Program-made: the position numbers and the translations under genes
Notes under the pieces: generated by a model
Databases searched by the model: none
What the model saw: only the letters and a program-made list of their open reading frames with translations
Told to the model about the DNA's origin: nothing
Shown here: positions 16,656-25,448 of the stretch, in pieces
Layout of the letters: each line of letters begins with the position of its first letter
Position numbering within the stretch: the stretch's first letter is position 1
Assembly: GCF_019793435.1 (NCBI RefSeq)
Contig: NZ_JAILYH010000021.1
Span: forward strand, 50,245-114,244
DNA length: 64,000 nt
Reading direction: 5' to 3'
Source of the DNA: Rhizobium redzepovicii
GTDB taxonomy: Bacteria; Pseudomonadota; Alphaproteobacteria; Rhizobiales; Rhizobiaceae

Positions 16656-17387
16656 ATGCTGATCATCGCGGGTCTCGGCAATCCCGGCGGCAAATACGCC
16701 GGCAACCGCCACAATATCGGCTTCATGGCCGTCGACGCCATTCATCGGCGTCACAGCTTCTCGCCCTGGTCGAGGAAATTCAGGGCCGAGATCGCCGAGG
16801 GCGAACTCGGCGGCGAGAAGGTTCTGCTGATCAAGCCGCAAACTTTCATGAACCTCTCCGGCGAGGCCGTCGCCGAAGCGATGCGCTTCTACAAGCTCCA
16901 GCCCGCCGATCTTGTCGCGATCTATGACGAACTCGACCTTCCCGCGGGCAAGGCACGGCTGAAAACCGGCGGCGGCCATGGCGGCCACAACGGCATCAAG
17001 TCGCTGGATGCTCATTGCGGCAAGGAGTACCGGCGGCTGCGCCTCGGCATCGGCCACCCCGGCATCAAGGAAATGGTGCAGAACCACGTGCTCGGCGATT
17101 TCGCCAAGGCCGACAAGGCTTGGCTGGAGCCGCTTCTCGATACGCTCGCCGACAATGCCGACATGCTGGTGCGAAACGAGGATTCGCAGCTGATGAACAA
17201 GATCGCGCTGGCACTCGGCGGCAAGGCCGAGGAGGAGAAGCAGCGCAAGGACAACAAGACTACCGAAAAGAAGCCGGTCGACCAGTCGCATATACACCAG
17301 GCGCGCAATCACAATCAGCCGAAGGTGCTGGCCACCGGCCCGATGGCCGATATTCTGAAGAAGATGTTCGGCAACAAGGGGGAATGA
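16656..17387 (+). CDS. pth: Peptidyl-tRNA hydrolase
   Basis: 243 residues; the catalytic domain is about 185 and is followed by a charged Lys/Gln-rich tail typical of Rhizobiales. Pth releases peptides from prematurely dropped peptidyl-tRNA. The key residues are present: GLGNPGGKYAGNRHNIGF (Asn10 and His20), TFMNLSG, YDELDLP (Asp) and GGHNG. It overlaps the downstream GNAT start (ATGA). It is separated from rplY by a c-di-GMP module. Confidence 0.96.
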   Translation: MLIIAGLGNPGGKYAGNRHNIGFMAVDAIHRRHSFSPWSRKFRAEIAEGELGGEKVLLIKPQTFMNLSGEAVAEAMRFYKLQPADLVAIYDELDLPAGKARLKTGGGHGGHNGIKSLDAHCGKEYRRLRLGIGHPGIKEMVQNHVLGDFAKADKAWLEPLLDTLADNADMLVRNEDSQLMNKIALALGGKAEEEKQRKDNKTTEKKPVDQSHIHQARNHNQPKVLATGPMADILKKMFGNKGE

Positions 17388-17875
17388 GGCCGGTGCCGGA
17401 TCAGAATTTCGCCATCCGTCCGGCCGCCGCCAGCGACCTTCCCGGGCTGACCACCCTCTACCAGCATTTGAACCCGGCCGATCCGGTTCTCGACAAGGCC
17501 ATGGCCGAAGAGCTGTTCTCCACCATCCTCGCGCAGCCCGGCATGATCGTATTCATTGGCTTTGCCGGCGATATCGCCGCCGCAACCGCCACCTTGATCG
17601 TCGTGCCGAACCTTACGCGCAACGGCGCCTCCTATGCGTTGGTTGAAAACGTCGTCACCCACGCCGATCACCGCCAGCGCGGTTATGCCGGCGCCGTCAT
17701 CGGTCATGCAGTGACCGAGGCCTGGAAGGCCGGCTGTTACAAGGTAATGCTGCTGACCGGCTCGAAGAACCCGGCAACGCTGCGCTTCTACGAAAATTGC
17801 GGTTTCGTGCGGGATAAGACCGGTTTACAGATCCGCCGGCCTGAAGCAGAGCTTATTCCTCCGGCTCCGTCGTAA
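17384..17875 (+). CDS. GNAT-family acetyltransferase
   Basis: 163 residues from the ATG overlapping the pth stop (ATGA); a GTG at 17393 with better RBS spacing is an alternative start. The GNAT core is seen in VENVVTHADHRQRGYAGAV (acetyl-CoA loop) and LLTGSKNPATLRFYENCGF. The substrate is unknown. Its 3' end overlaps the convergent clpS gene by 23 bp. Confidence 0.87.
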   Translation: MRPVPDQNFAIRPAAASDLPGLTTLYQHLNPADPVLDKAMAEELFSTILAQPGMIVFIGFAGDIAAATATLIVVPNLTRNGASYALVENVVTHADHRQRGYAGAVIGHAVTEAWKAGCYKVMLLTGSKNPATLRFYENCGFVRDKTGLQIRRPEAELIPPAPS

Positions 17876-18164
17876 ACATTAGCGGAAAGCCCATCTCCTT
17901 GGCGAGATCGATGCCCTCCTTGGCCTTGGTCTCGGCAATGTCCCTGGCGCAGACCACGACCACGCAGGAGCCGAGCTTGTGGGCGGTCATCATCACCCGA
18001 TAGCCGGTCTCCTCGCTCATGCGGAAGACGGCCTTCAGGATCACGATGACGAACTCACGCGGGGTATAGTCGTCATTGACGAGGATGACCTTGTAGAGCT
18101 TCGGCTTGTCCAGCTTCGGCTTCACCTTGGTCTTCGGTTTCAGGGCAACGTCATTGTCACTCAT
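17853..18164 (-). CDS. clpS: ClpS2-type adaptor for ClpAP
   Basis: 103 residues from the ATG at 18164 (GGTGGA upstream); an upstream GTG at 18176 is less likely. ClpS binds N-degron substrates and delivers them to ClpAP. The signature LYKVILVNDDYTPREFVIVILK is clear. The gatekeeper Met of E. coli ClpS (in TPMEF) is Arg here (TPREF), as in the second ClpS paralogue (ClpS2) of Agrobacterium, which is reported to be more selective. A second ClpS is expected elsewhere in the genome. The 3' end overlaps the convergent GNAT gene by 23 bp. Confidence 0.93.
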   Translation of the reverse strand: MSDNDVALKPKTKVKPKLDKPKLYKVILVNDDYTPREFVIVILKAVFRMSEETGYRVMMTAHKLGSCVVVVCARDIAETKAKEGIDLAKEMGFPLMFTTEPEE

Positions 18165-18494
18165 CGGAAAATCCACCCGTCGATGACATGGTCAAGAATC
18201 TTCAAAACAACTAATCATTGTCGATGACGAATTTTCGACGGTCCCCGGTCGCTGCTTCCACCAATCAGGAGGAAAGGCCCGCTGGCTTGAGACCCTACCG
18301 TTATTGCGGCCAGGCAAGAGCAACCTTGCATCTGACGAAATCCGCAATGCATCGAAACCGAAATCGCCCTCCAAAATAGGGCGCCACTGTTCCGTGAGCA
18401 AGTGAGCAACGCTAAAAGCTCGCGAAGACTTGACCACATTGCTCCTTTATCCCATAGGCACCAGCAAGAAATTCAAGAACAGCAGGTTTTAGCC
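18165..18494. other. Divergent spacer between clpS and ychF
   Basis: 330 bp. It should hold the promoters of clpS (leftward) and ychF (rightward). Short open frames here lack ribosome binding sites and family matches. I see no clear palindrome, riboswitch or RNA gene. Confidence 0.5.
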
Positions 18495-19598
18495 ATGGGC
18501 TTCAAATGCGGCATCGTCGGACTGCCGAACGTCGGCAAATCGACCCTCTTCAACGCGCTCACCAAGACGGCGGCCGCACAGGCGGCGAACTATCCCTTCT
18601 GCACCATCGAGCCGAACACCGGCGAAGTCGCCGTGCCCGATCCGCGCATGCGCAAGCTCGCCGACATCGCCAAGTCGAAAGAACTGATCCCGACCCGCAT
18701 CTCCTTCGTCGACATCGCCGGCCTCGTGCGCGGCGCCTCGAAGGGTGAAGGTCTCGGCAATCAGTTCCTTGCCAATATCCGTGAAGTCGACGCCATCGTG
18801 CATGTGCTGCGTTGCTTCGAAGACAGCGACATCACCCATGTCGAGGGTCGTATCAATCCCGTCGCCGATGCCGAGACCATCGAGACCGAGCTGATGCTCG
18901 CCGACCTCGAAAGCCTCGAGCGCCGCACCGAGCAGACGCGCAAGCGCGCCACCAGCAAGGACAAGGAATCGATGGCGATGCTGCCGATCATGGAAGCGTC
19001 GCTGAAATTGCTCAACGAAGGCAAGCCGGTGCGCACGCTGCTGTCGACGCTGGATGCCGAGGAAATCGCCATCCTCAAGGGCCTCAATCTCCTGACCTCG
19101 CATCCGGTCCTCTACGTCTGCAACGTCGCCGAGGCCGAGGCCTCCACAGGCAATGAATTCACCGAGGCCGTCGCCGCCATGGCTCGGGAACAAGGTGCCG
19201 AAACCGTCGTCATCTCGGCGGCGATCGAGGCTGAAGTCGCTCAGCTTCCCGAAGATGAGGCCAAGGAATTCCTCTCCGCGCTCGACCTTGACGAAGCGGG
19301 CCTCGACCGGCTGATCCGTGCCGGCTACAAGCTGCTCCACCTCATCACCTATTTCACCGTCGGCCCGAAGGAAACACGCGCATGGACGATCGAGCGCGGC
19401 ACCAAGGCGCCGCAGGCCGCCGGTGTCATCCATTCGGATTTCGAGCGCGGCTTCATCCGCGCCAACACCATCGCCTATGACGATTACATCAAATACAACG
19501 GCGAAGTCGGCGCCAAGGATGCCGGCAAGGCGCGTGACGAAGGCAAGGAATACGTCGTCCAGGACGGCGACGTCATCCACTTCCGCTTCAACACTTAA
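18495..19598 (+). CDS. ychF: Ribosome-binding ATPase YchF
   Basis: 367 residues, the usual length, starting at the ATG of MGFKCGIVGLPNVGKST. This is an OBG-family P-loop protein. Walker A is GLPNVGKS, the switch II motif is DIAGLVRGAS, and the specificity motif is NVAE (instead of NKxD), which makes it an ATPase. A C-terminal TGS domain ends in VQDGDVIHFRFN. It associates with ribosomes and is linked to stress responses. The TAA is closely followed by a hairpin (19609-19633) that overlaps the end of the convergent membrane protein gene. Confidence 0.97.
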   Translation: MGFKCGIVGLPNVGKSTLFNALTKTAAAQAANYPFCTIEPNTGEVAVPDPRMRKLADIAKSKELIPTRISFVDIAGLVRGASKGEGLGNQFLANIREVDAIVHVLRCFEDSDITHVEGRINPVADAETIETELMLADLESLERRTEQTRKRATSKDKESMAMLPIMEASLKLLNEGKPVRTLLSTLDAEEIAILKGLNLLTSHPVLYVCNVAEAEASTGNEFTEAVAAMAREQGAETVVISAAIEAEVAQLPEDEAKEFLSALDLDEAGLDRLIRAGYKLLHLITYFTVGPKETRAWTIERGTKAPQAAGVIHSDFERGFIRANTIAYDDYIKYNGEVGAKDAGKARDEGKEYVVQDGDVIHFRFNT

Positions 19599-19617
19599 AT
19601 AAAAGAGCGCTGCCGCC

Positions 19618-20691
19618 TTAACCCGGCGGCAGCCTGTTTGCGATGGCCGGCGGTAGTGCGCGCAACACCAGCCGGCGAAGCGGCATCCAGCCGGTGCCGA
19701 TGATCAAGACGATCGCGCCGACGACAATCAGCGTCGTGAAGATGTAGGTGTTGACCGTGGCGCTTCCCTGCCGGAAGACGCTGAAGATCGCAACGCCGAG
19801 CGACAGCAGTCCCGAAGTGACAAAGGCCCGCCGGTCGATGACCAAGCCGATCAGCATCAGCACCGCCACCGTCGCGACGACCACCGGCGTCCGGGCCGAC
19901 ATGTTCGCCAGGTCGAAGATACGGCCGCCTTCTCCGAAAGACATGAGGGAAACAGTGCTATAGAGCAGCGCCGGCGCCGCGCCGAGATGCAGCCAGAACG
20001 CAATATCCGAACGCGTAGTCCGGCGCAGCCGGTCGCCGAAATCGAAATAGAGCGCCGTGGCGAAGAGGCCGAGCGAGCAAAGAAGAGAGATCGCCGCCAG
20101 CAGGGCAACATGATCGACGAAAAATTCCGGATTGCCGCTTATCCATTGTACGAGACGCAACAACAGGGTGAGTGCCAAGGCAAGCGCCGACATAATGGCA
20201 AGCGCCAGCGACAAGGGCACGCGATAGCGGGCATAGTAGACGCCGAGAAGGATCGGAAAGCCGGCAACGAATTGCGTCAGCCCCGCGCCGATTTCGGAGG
20301 TCCACGGCGTGAAAACGCGGGACATCAGCAAGAATGTCCAGCAGAATAGGGCGATCGTCAGGCCGACGGCCGGCAAAGCGAGCCGCTGGCGGCGCACCAG
20401 GATTTCCGAAAGCACCAGGATCGCGGGCGGCACGGCATAAAGCGGCGCAAGGCCCCAGAGGCCGACGAGCGCCACGACGACGCCGATGGTGATCAGCACG
20501 TCGTGAAACCCGCGCACGAAGCGCGGTGTCTCCGTATCAGACCAAGCCTGCTCTTCGGCTGCCTGTGCAGGCTGTGGCTCAATGACAGCCACGCCACGCT
20601 CGGTCAGAAACGGCAGAAGCCGCCCGCCCGCCTCCGGCGAAATCAGCCCCTGGCGCGCTGCCTCGTCGAGTATCGACCTCAGATCAGTCAT
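19618..20691 (-). CDS. DUF2157-like multi-pass membrane protein
   Basis: 357 residues with about ten hydrophobic segments. The N-terminal cytosolic part (LRSILDEAARQGLISPEAGGRLLPFL) resembles the DUF2157 start. The rest is a series of membrane helices such as FHDVLITIGVVVALVGLWGL. No transport motif is visible. It is convergent with ychF and divergent from the MaoC pair. Function unknown; family assignment moderate. Confidence 0.78.
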   Translation of the reverse strand: MTDLRSILDEAARQGLISPEAGGRLLPFLTERGVAVIEPQPAQAAEEQAWSDTETPRFVRGFHDVLITIGVVVALVGLWGLAPLYAVPPAILVLSEILVRRQRLALPAVGLTIALFCWTFLLMSRVFTPWTSEIGAGLTQFVAGFPILLGVYYARYRVPLSLALAIMSALALALTLLLRLVQWISGNPEFFVDHVALLAAISLLCSLGLFATALYFDFGDRLRRTTRSDIAFWLHLGAAPALLYSTVSLMSFGEGGRIFDLANMSARTPVVVATVAVLMLIGLVIDRRAFVTSGLLSLGVAIFSVFRQGSATVNTYIFTTLIVVGAIVLIIGTGWMPLRRLVLRALPPAIANRLPPG

Positions 20692-20771
20692 GCCGGTTTA
20701 TCTCCCCGGAATCATTGAGCCCACGCGGATGCTATTGTAAGCATTGTGCGCTTGATATGGCGGAGGAGCGA

Positions 20772-21236
20772 ATGTCGGCAGAAAAGCTAGCCTTCGAGGA
20801 TTTCGAACCCGGTCGCCGCTTTCCCCTCGGCCCGAAACCGGTGAGCGCCGAGGAAATCGTCGAATTCGCGCGGGAATTCGACCCGCAGCCGATGCATCTC
20901 GACGAGGCTGCTGGCCGCGCCAGCATTCTCGGCGGCCTCGCCGCCTCCGGCTGGCATACGTCCGCGATGCTGATGCGGATGATGGCCGACAGCTACATCC
21001 TACATGCGCTTTGCGAGGGTGCGCCGGGCATCGACCTGATGGAATGGCGAAAGCCGGTGCTGTCAGGCGATACGCTGCAGGGTCAATCGACCGTGCTCGA
21101 AGCCCGGCCGATGCGCTCGCGCCCCGGCATGGGCATCGTCAAGTTCCGCCACGAGGTGGAAAACCAGCGCGGCGAACTCGTCTGCCTCTCGGAAAATTCG
21201 GTCATGATCCGCATGCGCCCGGAGATTGCAACATGA
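20772..21236 (+). CDS. MaoC-like hydratase (first of a pair)
   Basis: 154 residues from the ATG at 20772, 5 nt after GGAGGAG; the earlier TTG/ATG codons (20715, 20757) are weaker. It is a hot-dog-fold (R)-specific enoyl-CoA hydratase of the MaoC type. FAREFDPQPMHLDEAAGR carries the catalytic Asp/His dyad, and GLAASGWHTSAMLMRMM is the family helix. It overlaps the second MaoC gene by ATGA. The pair may form a heterodimer. Confidence 0.88.
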   Translation: MSAEKLAFEDFEPGRRFPLGPKPVSAEEIVEFAREFDPQPMHLDEAAGRASILGGLAASGWHTSAMLMRMMADSYILHALCEGAPGIDLMEWRKPVLSGDTLQGQSTVLEARPMRSRPGMGIVKFRHEVENQRGELVCLSENSVMIRMRPEIAT

Positions 21237-21700
21237 GAATGTCCGAACTTTACCCCATCGGTGAAAAGGCCGAGATCGGCAGCTACACCTTCACCGAGGA
21301 AAACATCATCAGTTTCGCCGAGCGCTACGATCCGCAGCGTTTCCACGTCGACAAGGCAGCAGCCAAGGATACCATGTTCGGCGGCCTTTGCGCGTCGGGC
21401 TGGCACACCACCGCCGGCTGGATGCGAACCTTCCTCGCCTTCTGGAAAAGCCAGAGCGTCGCGCTTACGCAAAGGGGCCTGAAGGCGCCGAATCTCGGCC
21501 CTTCGCCGGGCTTCCAGAAACTGCAATGGCTGCGGCCGATCTTTCCGGGCGACGTCGTGACCTATTCCGTCGCCCTCCTCTCCAGCCGGCCGCTCGCATC
21601 CCGGCCGGGCTGGCACCTCAACACCATTCTCTGCGAGGGCGTCAATCAGAACGGCGAAGCCGTCATGCGCTTCGAAAGCGGCGTCTTGGAATTCGACTGA
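21233..21700 (+). CDS. MaoC-like hydratase (second of a pair)
   Basis: 155 residues from the ATG at 21233, overlapping the stop of the first MaoC gene; GGAGA is upstream. FAERYDPQRFHVDKAAAK again has the D...H catalytic pair, followed by GGLCASGWHTTAGWM. The two proteins are clear homologues from a tandem duplication. Substrates are unknown; MaoC proteins usually act on enoyl-CoA in fatty-acid or polyhydroxyalkanoate metabolism. Confidence 0.88.
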   Translation: MRMSELYPIGEKAEIGSYTFTEENIISFAERYDPQRFHVDKAAAKDTMFGGLCASGWHTTAGWMRTFLAFWKSQSVALTQRGLKAPNLGPSPGFQKLQWLRPIFPGDVVTYSVALLSSRPLASRPGWHLNTILCEGVNQNGEAVMRFESGVLEFD

Positions 21701-21721
21701 CGCCGCAAGAGCAATGCCGGG

Positions 21722-22267
21722 TCAGTGGCCGGAGAATTCGACCAGCGTGTGCACGACGACGCCGAGCTCTTCCAGCTTCTTGCGGCCGCCAAGGTCCGGC
21801 AGATCGATAACGAAGCAGGCGCCGACCACCTCGGCGCCGATCTGCCGCAACAGCTTGGTAGCACCCACCGCAGTACCGCCGGTGGCGATCAGGTCATCGA
21901 CGAGGATCACCTTCTCACCAGGCTGCACCGCATCGCGATGCATCTCCATTTCGTCGACGCCATATTCCAGGCTGTAGGCGATGCGCACTGTATCGTGCGG
22001 CAACTTGCCCTTTTTGCGGATCGGTACGAAGCCGGAGGAAAGCTGGTGCGCCACCGCGCCGCCGAGGATGAAGCCGCGCGCCTCCATGCCGGCAATCTTG
22101 TCGATCTTCGTGCCGGCATAGGGCTGCACGAGTTCATCGACCGCTCGGCGGAAAGCGCGGGGATTGCCGAGCAGCGTGGTGATGTCGCGAAAGATGATGC
22201 CCGGCTTGGGATAGTCGGGAATGGAGCGGATGCTTGCAGCAAGCTCCGAAGTCATATTCTTGTCCAT
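21722..22267 (-). CDS. apt: Adenine phosphoribosyltransferase
   Basis: 181 residues (MDKNMTSEL...; an internal ATG at 22255 is also possible). It salvages adenine with PRPP to AMP. The motif GIIFRDITTLLGNP is at the N-terminus and the PRPP loop is VILVDDLIATGGTA. It lies downstream of petABC on the same strand but behind a terminator, so it probably has its own promoter. Its stop is 21 bp from the convergent MaoC gene. Confidence 0.96.
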   Translation of the reverse strand: MDKNMTSELAASIRSIPDYPKPGIIFRDITTLLGNPRAFRRAVDELVQPYAGTKIDKIAGMEARGFILGGAVAHQLSSGFVPIRKKGKLPHDTVRIAYSLEYGVDEMEMHRDAVQPGEKVILVDDLIATGGTAVGATKLLRQIGAEVVGACFVIDLPDLGGRKKLEELGVVVHTLVEFSGH

Positions 22268-22335
22268 GGAAAGTCCATATCTGCGAGCGCTTTAAATCGG
22301 CCGCACCCTATCAATTGCCAGGGGCGGAACCAACA

Positions 22336-22360
22336 AAAAAGGCGGCCGAGGCCGCCTTTT
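22336..22360 (-). terminator. Terminator of the petABC operon
   Basis: The stem AAAAGGCGGC / GCCGCCTTTT with a 4-nt CGAG loop (22336-22360), read leftward, is followed by TTTTTTGTTGG; it starts 20 bp after the petC stop. Confidence 0.85.
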
Positions 22361-22379
22361 GAATGTTGATCGGGAGCGC

Positions 22380-23264
22380 TCAATGTTCCTTATTGGCATA
22401 GACCGAGCGCTTCGTCAGGTAGATCAGCACCGTGAAGATCGCCAGGAAGACCATGACCATGAAACCGGTGCGCTTGCGCTCCTCGAGGTGCGGCTCGGCA
22501 GCCCACATCAGGAAGGACGAGACGTCCTTGGAATACTGGTCGACGGTCTGCGGCGCGCCGTCGTCATAGGTCACCTGGCCGTCCGAGAGCGGCTTCGGCA
22601 TGGCGAGGACGGCGGCAGCATGGAAATACGGGTTGTAATGTCCGCCCTGCGGCACCTGGAAACCGGCCGGTGGTTCTTCGTAGCCGGTCAGCAGCGCGTG
22701 GATGTAATCCGGGCCGTTCTCCTGATACTGCGTGAAGATGTCGAAGACGAATTGCGGGAAGCCGCGCTCGACTTCGCGGGCCTTGGCGATCAGCGAAAAG
22801 TCAGGCGGAGCCGCGCCGTTGTTGGAAGCGGCAGCCGCCTCCGCATTGGCGAAAGGCGCCGGGAAGTGGTCGGAAGGGACCGCCTTGCGGGTAAACATCT
22901 CGCCGGCCGCGTTCGGCCCGTCCTGGACTTCGTAGTTCGCGGCGAAAGCCTTCACCTGCGCCTCGTTATAGCCGAGCTCGTCGAGCATGCGGAAAGGCAC
23001 GAGGTTCATCGAATGGCAGGCGGAACAGACTTCGGTGTAAACCTTGAGGCCGCGCTGAAGCTGAGCCTTGTCGTAATGGCCGAACGGACCGGCAAAAGTC
23101 CATTCCTCCTCCTTCGGCTCCTTCAGCGGATAGTGCGGCGTCGCACCTTCCTCGTGATGGGCAGGTGCTGCTCCATTGGCGGGCGTCGCTTCCTGGGCCA
23201 AGGCTGCGCTGCCGAGAACGGCAGCGACTGCGAGCGAAAGAATGCTTGCAACAAGCGTTTTCAT
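22380..23264 (-). CDS. petC: Cytochrome c1 of the bc1 complex
   Basis: 294 residues. The signal peptide MKTLVASILSLAVAAVLGSA ends near ALA-QE, followed by a Pro/His-rich segment. The heme-binding CSACH (in EVCSACHSMNLVPFRML) and the Met ligand in AMPKPLSDGQV are present. A single C-terminal membrane anchor (FMVMVFLAIFTVLIYL) is followed by KRSVYANKEH. Start at 23264; the longer frame upstream is non-homologous. It is the last gene of petABC, transferring electrons from the Rieske protein to cytochrome c. Confidence 0.95.
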   Translation of the reverse strand: MKTLVASILSLAVAAVLGSAALAQEATPANGAAPAHHEEGATPHYPLKEPKEEEWTFAGPFGHYDKAQLQRGLKVYTEVCSACHSMNLVPFRMLDELGYNEAQVKAFAANYEVQDGPNAAGEMFTRKAVPSDHFPAPFANAEAAAASNNGAAPPDFSLIAKAREVERGFPQFVFDIFTQYQENGPDYIHALLTGYEEPPAGFQVPQGGHYNPYFHAAAVLAMPKPLSDGQVTYDDGAPQTVDQYSKDVSSFLMWAAEPHLEERKRTGFMVMVFLAIFTVLIYLTKRSVYANKEH

Positions 23265-23289
23265 ATTTCTGTTTCCTTCCGCCGCTCGC

Positions 23290-24570
23290 TTACGCATTGG
23301 CCGCTGCACTGGCAGCAACTGTCTTGTTGCGCTTTTCGAGCACCGCTTCGGTGATCGAGTTCGGGATGCGGCGCGGTGTTTCCACCAGGCCGAGAACTGG
23401 CATCGCGACCAGGAAGAAAGCAAAGTAAAGAAGCGTGCAGATCTGTGAAATCGTCGTGAACAGGCCTTCCGCCGGTTGTGAGCCGAGCCAGCCGAGGATG
23501 ATCGCATTGATCACGAACAGCCAGAAGAACAGCTTGTACCAGGGACGGTAGACGGCCGAGCGGACCTTGGAGGTGTCGAGCCAGGGCAGGAAGAACAGCA
23601 CGATGATCGCGCCGAACATGACGAGCACGCCGCCGAGCTTGGAGTCGATCGGGCCGACGTTGAAGGTGATCGAGCGCAGCATCGCGTAGAACGGCAGGAA
23701 GTACCATTCCGGAACGATGTGGGCCGGCGTCTTCAACGGGTCTGCCGGGATATAGTTGTCGGCATGGCCGAGAAAGTTCGGCAGGTAAAAGACGAAATAG
23801 GCATAGACCAGCAGGAAGACGGAGACGCCGAGCGCATCCTTCATCGTCGCATAAGGCGTGAAGCGCACCGTGTCCGTCTTCGTCTTAACCTCGATGCCGG
23901 TCGGGTTCGTCTGGCCGGTGACGTGCAGCGCCCAGATGTGCAGGACGACGACGCCGGCGATCATGAAGGGCAGCAGGTAGTGCAGCGAGAAGAAGCGGTT
24001 CAGCGTCGGCTGATCGACGGCGAAGCCGCCAAGCAGGAACTGCTGGATCCATTCGCCGACCAGTGGGAAGGCTGAGAAGAAGCCGGTGATGACGGTCGCG
24101 CCCCAGAAGGACATCTGGCCCCAGGGCAGAACATAGCCCATGAAGCCGGTCGCCATCATCAGGAGGTAGATGACGACGCCGAGAATCCAGAGGATTTCGC
24201 GCGGCGCTTTGTAAGAACCGTAATAGAGGCCGCGGGCAATGTGCAGGTAAACGGCGACGAAGAAGAAGGAAGCGCCGTTGGCATGCATATAGCGCAGCAG
24301 CCAGCCGTGGTTGACGTCACGCATGATCTTTTCAACAGAGTTGAAAGCAAGCGACGTGTCGGCGGCATAATGCATGGCGAGCGTAACGCCTGTCAGGATC
24401 TGTACGATCAGCATGACGGCGAGCATGGCACCGAAGGTATAGGCATAGTTAAGGTTTCTGGGAACCGGATATGCAATGAAGCTGTCATAGACCATGCGCG
24501 GCAAAGGCAGGCGCGCATCGACCCATTTCTCAAGGCCGGTTGATGGCTCGTAGCTGGAATGGCCACTCAT
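23290..24570 (-). CDS. petB: Cytochrome b of the bc1 complex
   Basis: 426 residues with eight to nine membrane helices. Heme-ligand helices include ASFFFVAVYLHIARGLYYG and LPFMIAGVVVLHIWALH. The quinol-oxidation motif PEWY appears in HIVPEWYFLPFYAML. It lies 14 bp after petA and 25 bp before petC. Located in the inner membrane; it oxidises ubiquinol and is the core of proton-motive Q-cycle respiration. Confidence 0.97.
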   Translation of the reverse strand: MSGHSSYEPSTGLEKWVDARLPLPRMVYDSFIAYPVPRNLNYAYTFGAMLAVMLIVQILTGVTLAMHYAADTSLAFNSVEKIMRDVNHGWLLRYMHANGASFFFVAVYLHIARGLYYGSYKAPREILWILGVVIYLLMMATGFMGYVLPWGQMSFWGATVITGFFSAFPLVGEWIQQFLLGGFAVDQPTLNRFFSLHYLLPFMIAGVVVLHIWALHVTGQTNPTGIEVKTKTDTVRFTPYATMKDALGVSVFLLVYAYFVFYLPNFLGHADNYIPADPLKTPAHIVPEWYFLPFYAMLRSITFNVGPIDSKLGGVLVMFGAIIVLFFLPWLDTSKVRSAVYRPWYKLFFWLFVINAIILGWLGSQPAEGLFTTISQICTLLYFAFFLVAMPVLGLVETPRRIPNSITEAVLEKRNKTVAASAAANA

Positions 24571-24584
24571 TAATCAGTCTCCCC

Positions 24585-25163
24585 TCAACCGATCTTGATC
24601 TTGGTATCGGATATAAATGAAAAGGTCGGAATCGCCAGATTCTGCGGCGCGGGACCCTTACGAATGCGGCCGGCCGTATCGTAGACCGAGCCATGGCAGG
24701 GACAGAACCAACCATTATATTCGCCGGCCTGGCCGAGCGGAACGCAGCCGAGATGGGTGCAGGTGCCGATCATGACGATCCAGTTTTCTTTGTCCTTGCC
24801 GCCTGAACGGTCAACACCCGTTGCCTGGGCCTCGGGCGGCAGGTTGGCATTGCGGGCGACCGGATCCTTGAGATCCGCCAGCGGAACATCGGCGGCAGCC
24901 TTCACTTCTTCAGGCGTACGGTTACGAATGAAGATCGGCTTGCCGCGCCACTTGACCGTCAATGACATGCCGGGCTCGAGGCTCGCGACATCGACTTCGA
25001 TGGAGGCCAGCGCCAGCGTCGACGCATCCGGTCGCATCTGGTCGACGAACGGCCAGGCAACCGAGACGGCGCCGACAGCGCCCGCCATACCAGTGGTGAG
25101 ATAAAGGAAATCACGGCGAGTAGGCTCTGTCGAAGCCTCGCTTGTCGTTACGTGTTCGCTCAC
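24585..25163 (-). CDS. petA: Rieske iron-sulfur protein of the bc1 complex
   Basis: 192 residues. A twin-arginine signal (RRDFLYLTTGMAGAVGAV) also forms the membrane anchor. The 2Fe-2S ligands are in CTHLGCVPLG and CPCHGSVYD. First gene of petABC, transcribed leftward. The 285 bp upstream, up to the endonuclease-like gene, should hold the promoter; I see no FNR-type TTGAT-N4-ATCAA box in it. Confidence 0.96.
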   Translation of the reverse strand: MSEHVTTSEASTEPTRRDFLYLTTGMAGAVGAVSVAWPFVDQMRPDASTLALASIEVDVASLEPGMSLTVKWRGKPIFIRNRTPEEVKAAADVPLADLKDPVARNANLPPEAQATGVDRSGGKDKENWIVMIGTCTHLGCVPLGQAGEYNGWFCPCHGSVYDTAGRIRKGPAPQNLAIPTFSFISDTKIKIG

Positions 25164-25448
25164 GGCCTAACCATCCTCTGCGCAAATATTGCGGAATTCC
25201 GCCCTGCCCCCTCTGCCGGCGAATCGATCTGGACACAATTCGGCCATAGATTCCCCGGCAATCCGGCGCGTTCTAAGCTTGATCGCAAATTATGTCCAGC
25301 CTTGGCAAGGGGACGAGGGCACAATGTCGCGGGAATTTCCGATGAATTTTTTAAGGCAAACACGAGCTTGCCCTCATGTTGCATTGCAACAAAAAAGCCA
25401 CCGTGATAGGCGCAGTCGCAGCCAAGCCAGCGAGCCGGACCGGAGCGG

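Noticed and set aside
25164..25448. Possible Irr-like TTCTAAG site upstream of petA
   Set aside because: Only half of a TTTAGAA-N-TTCTAAA palindrome; not enough to call.
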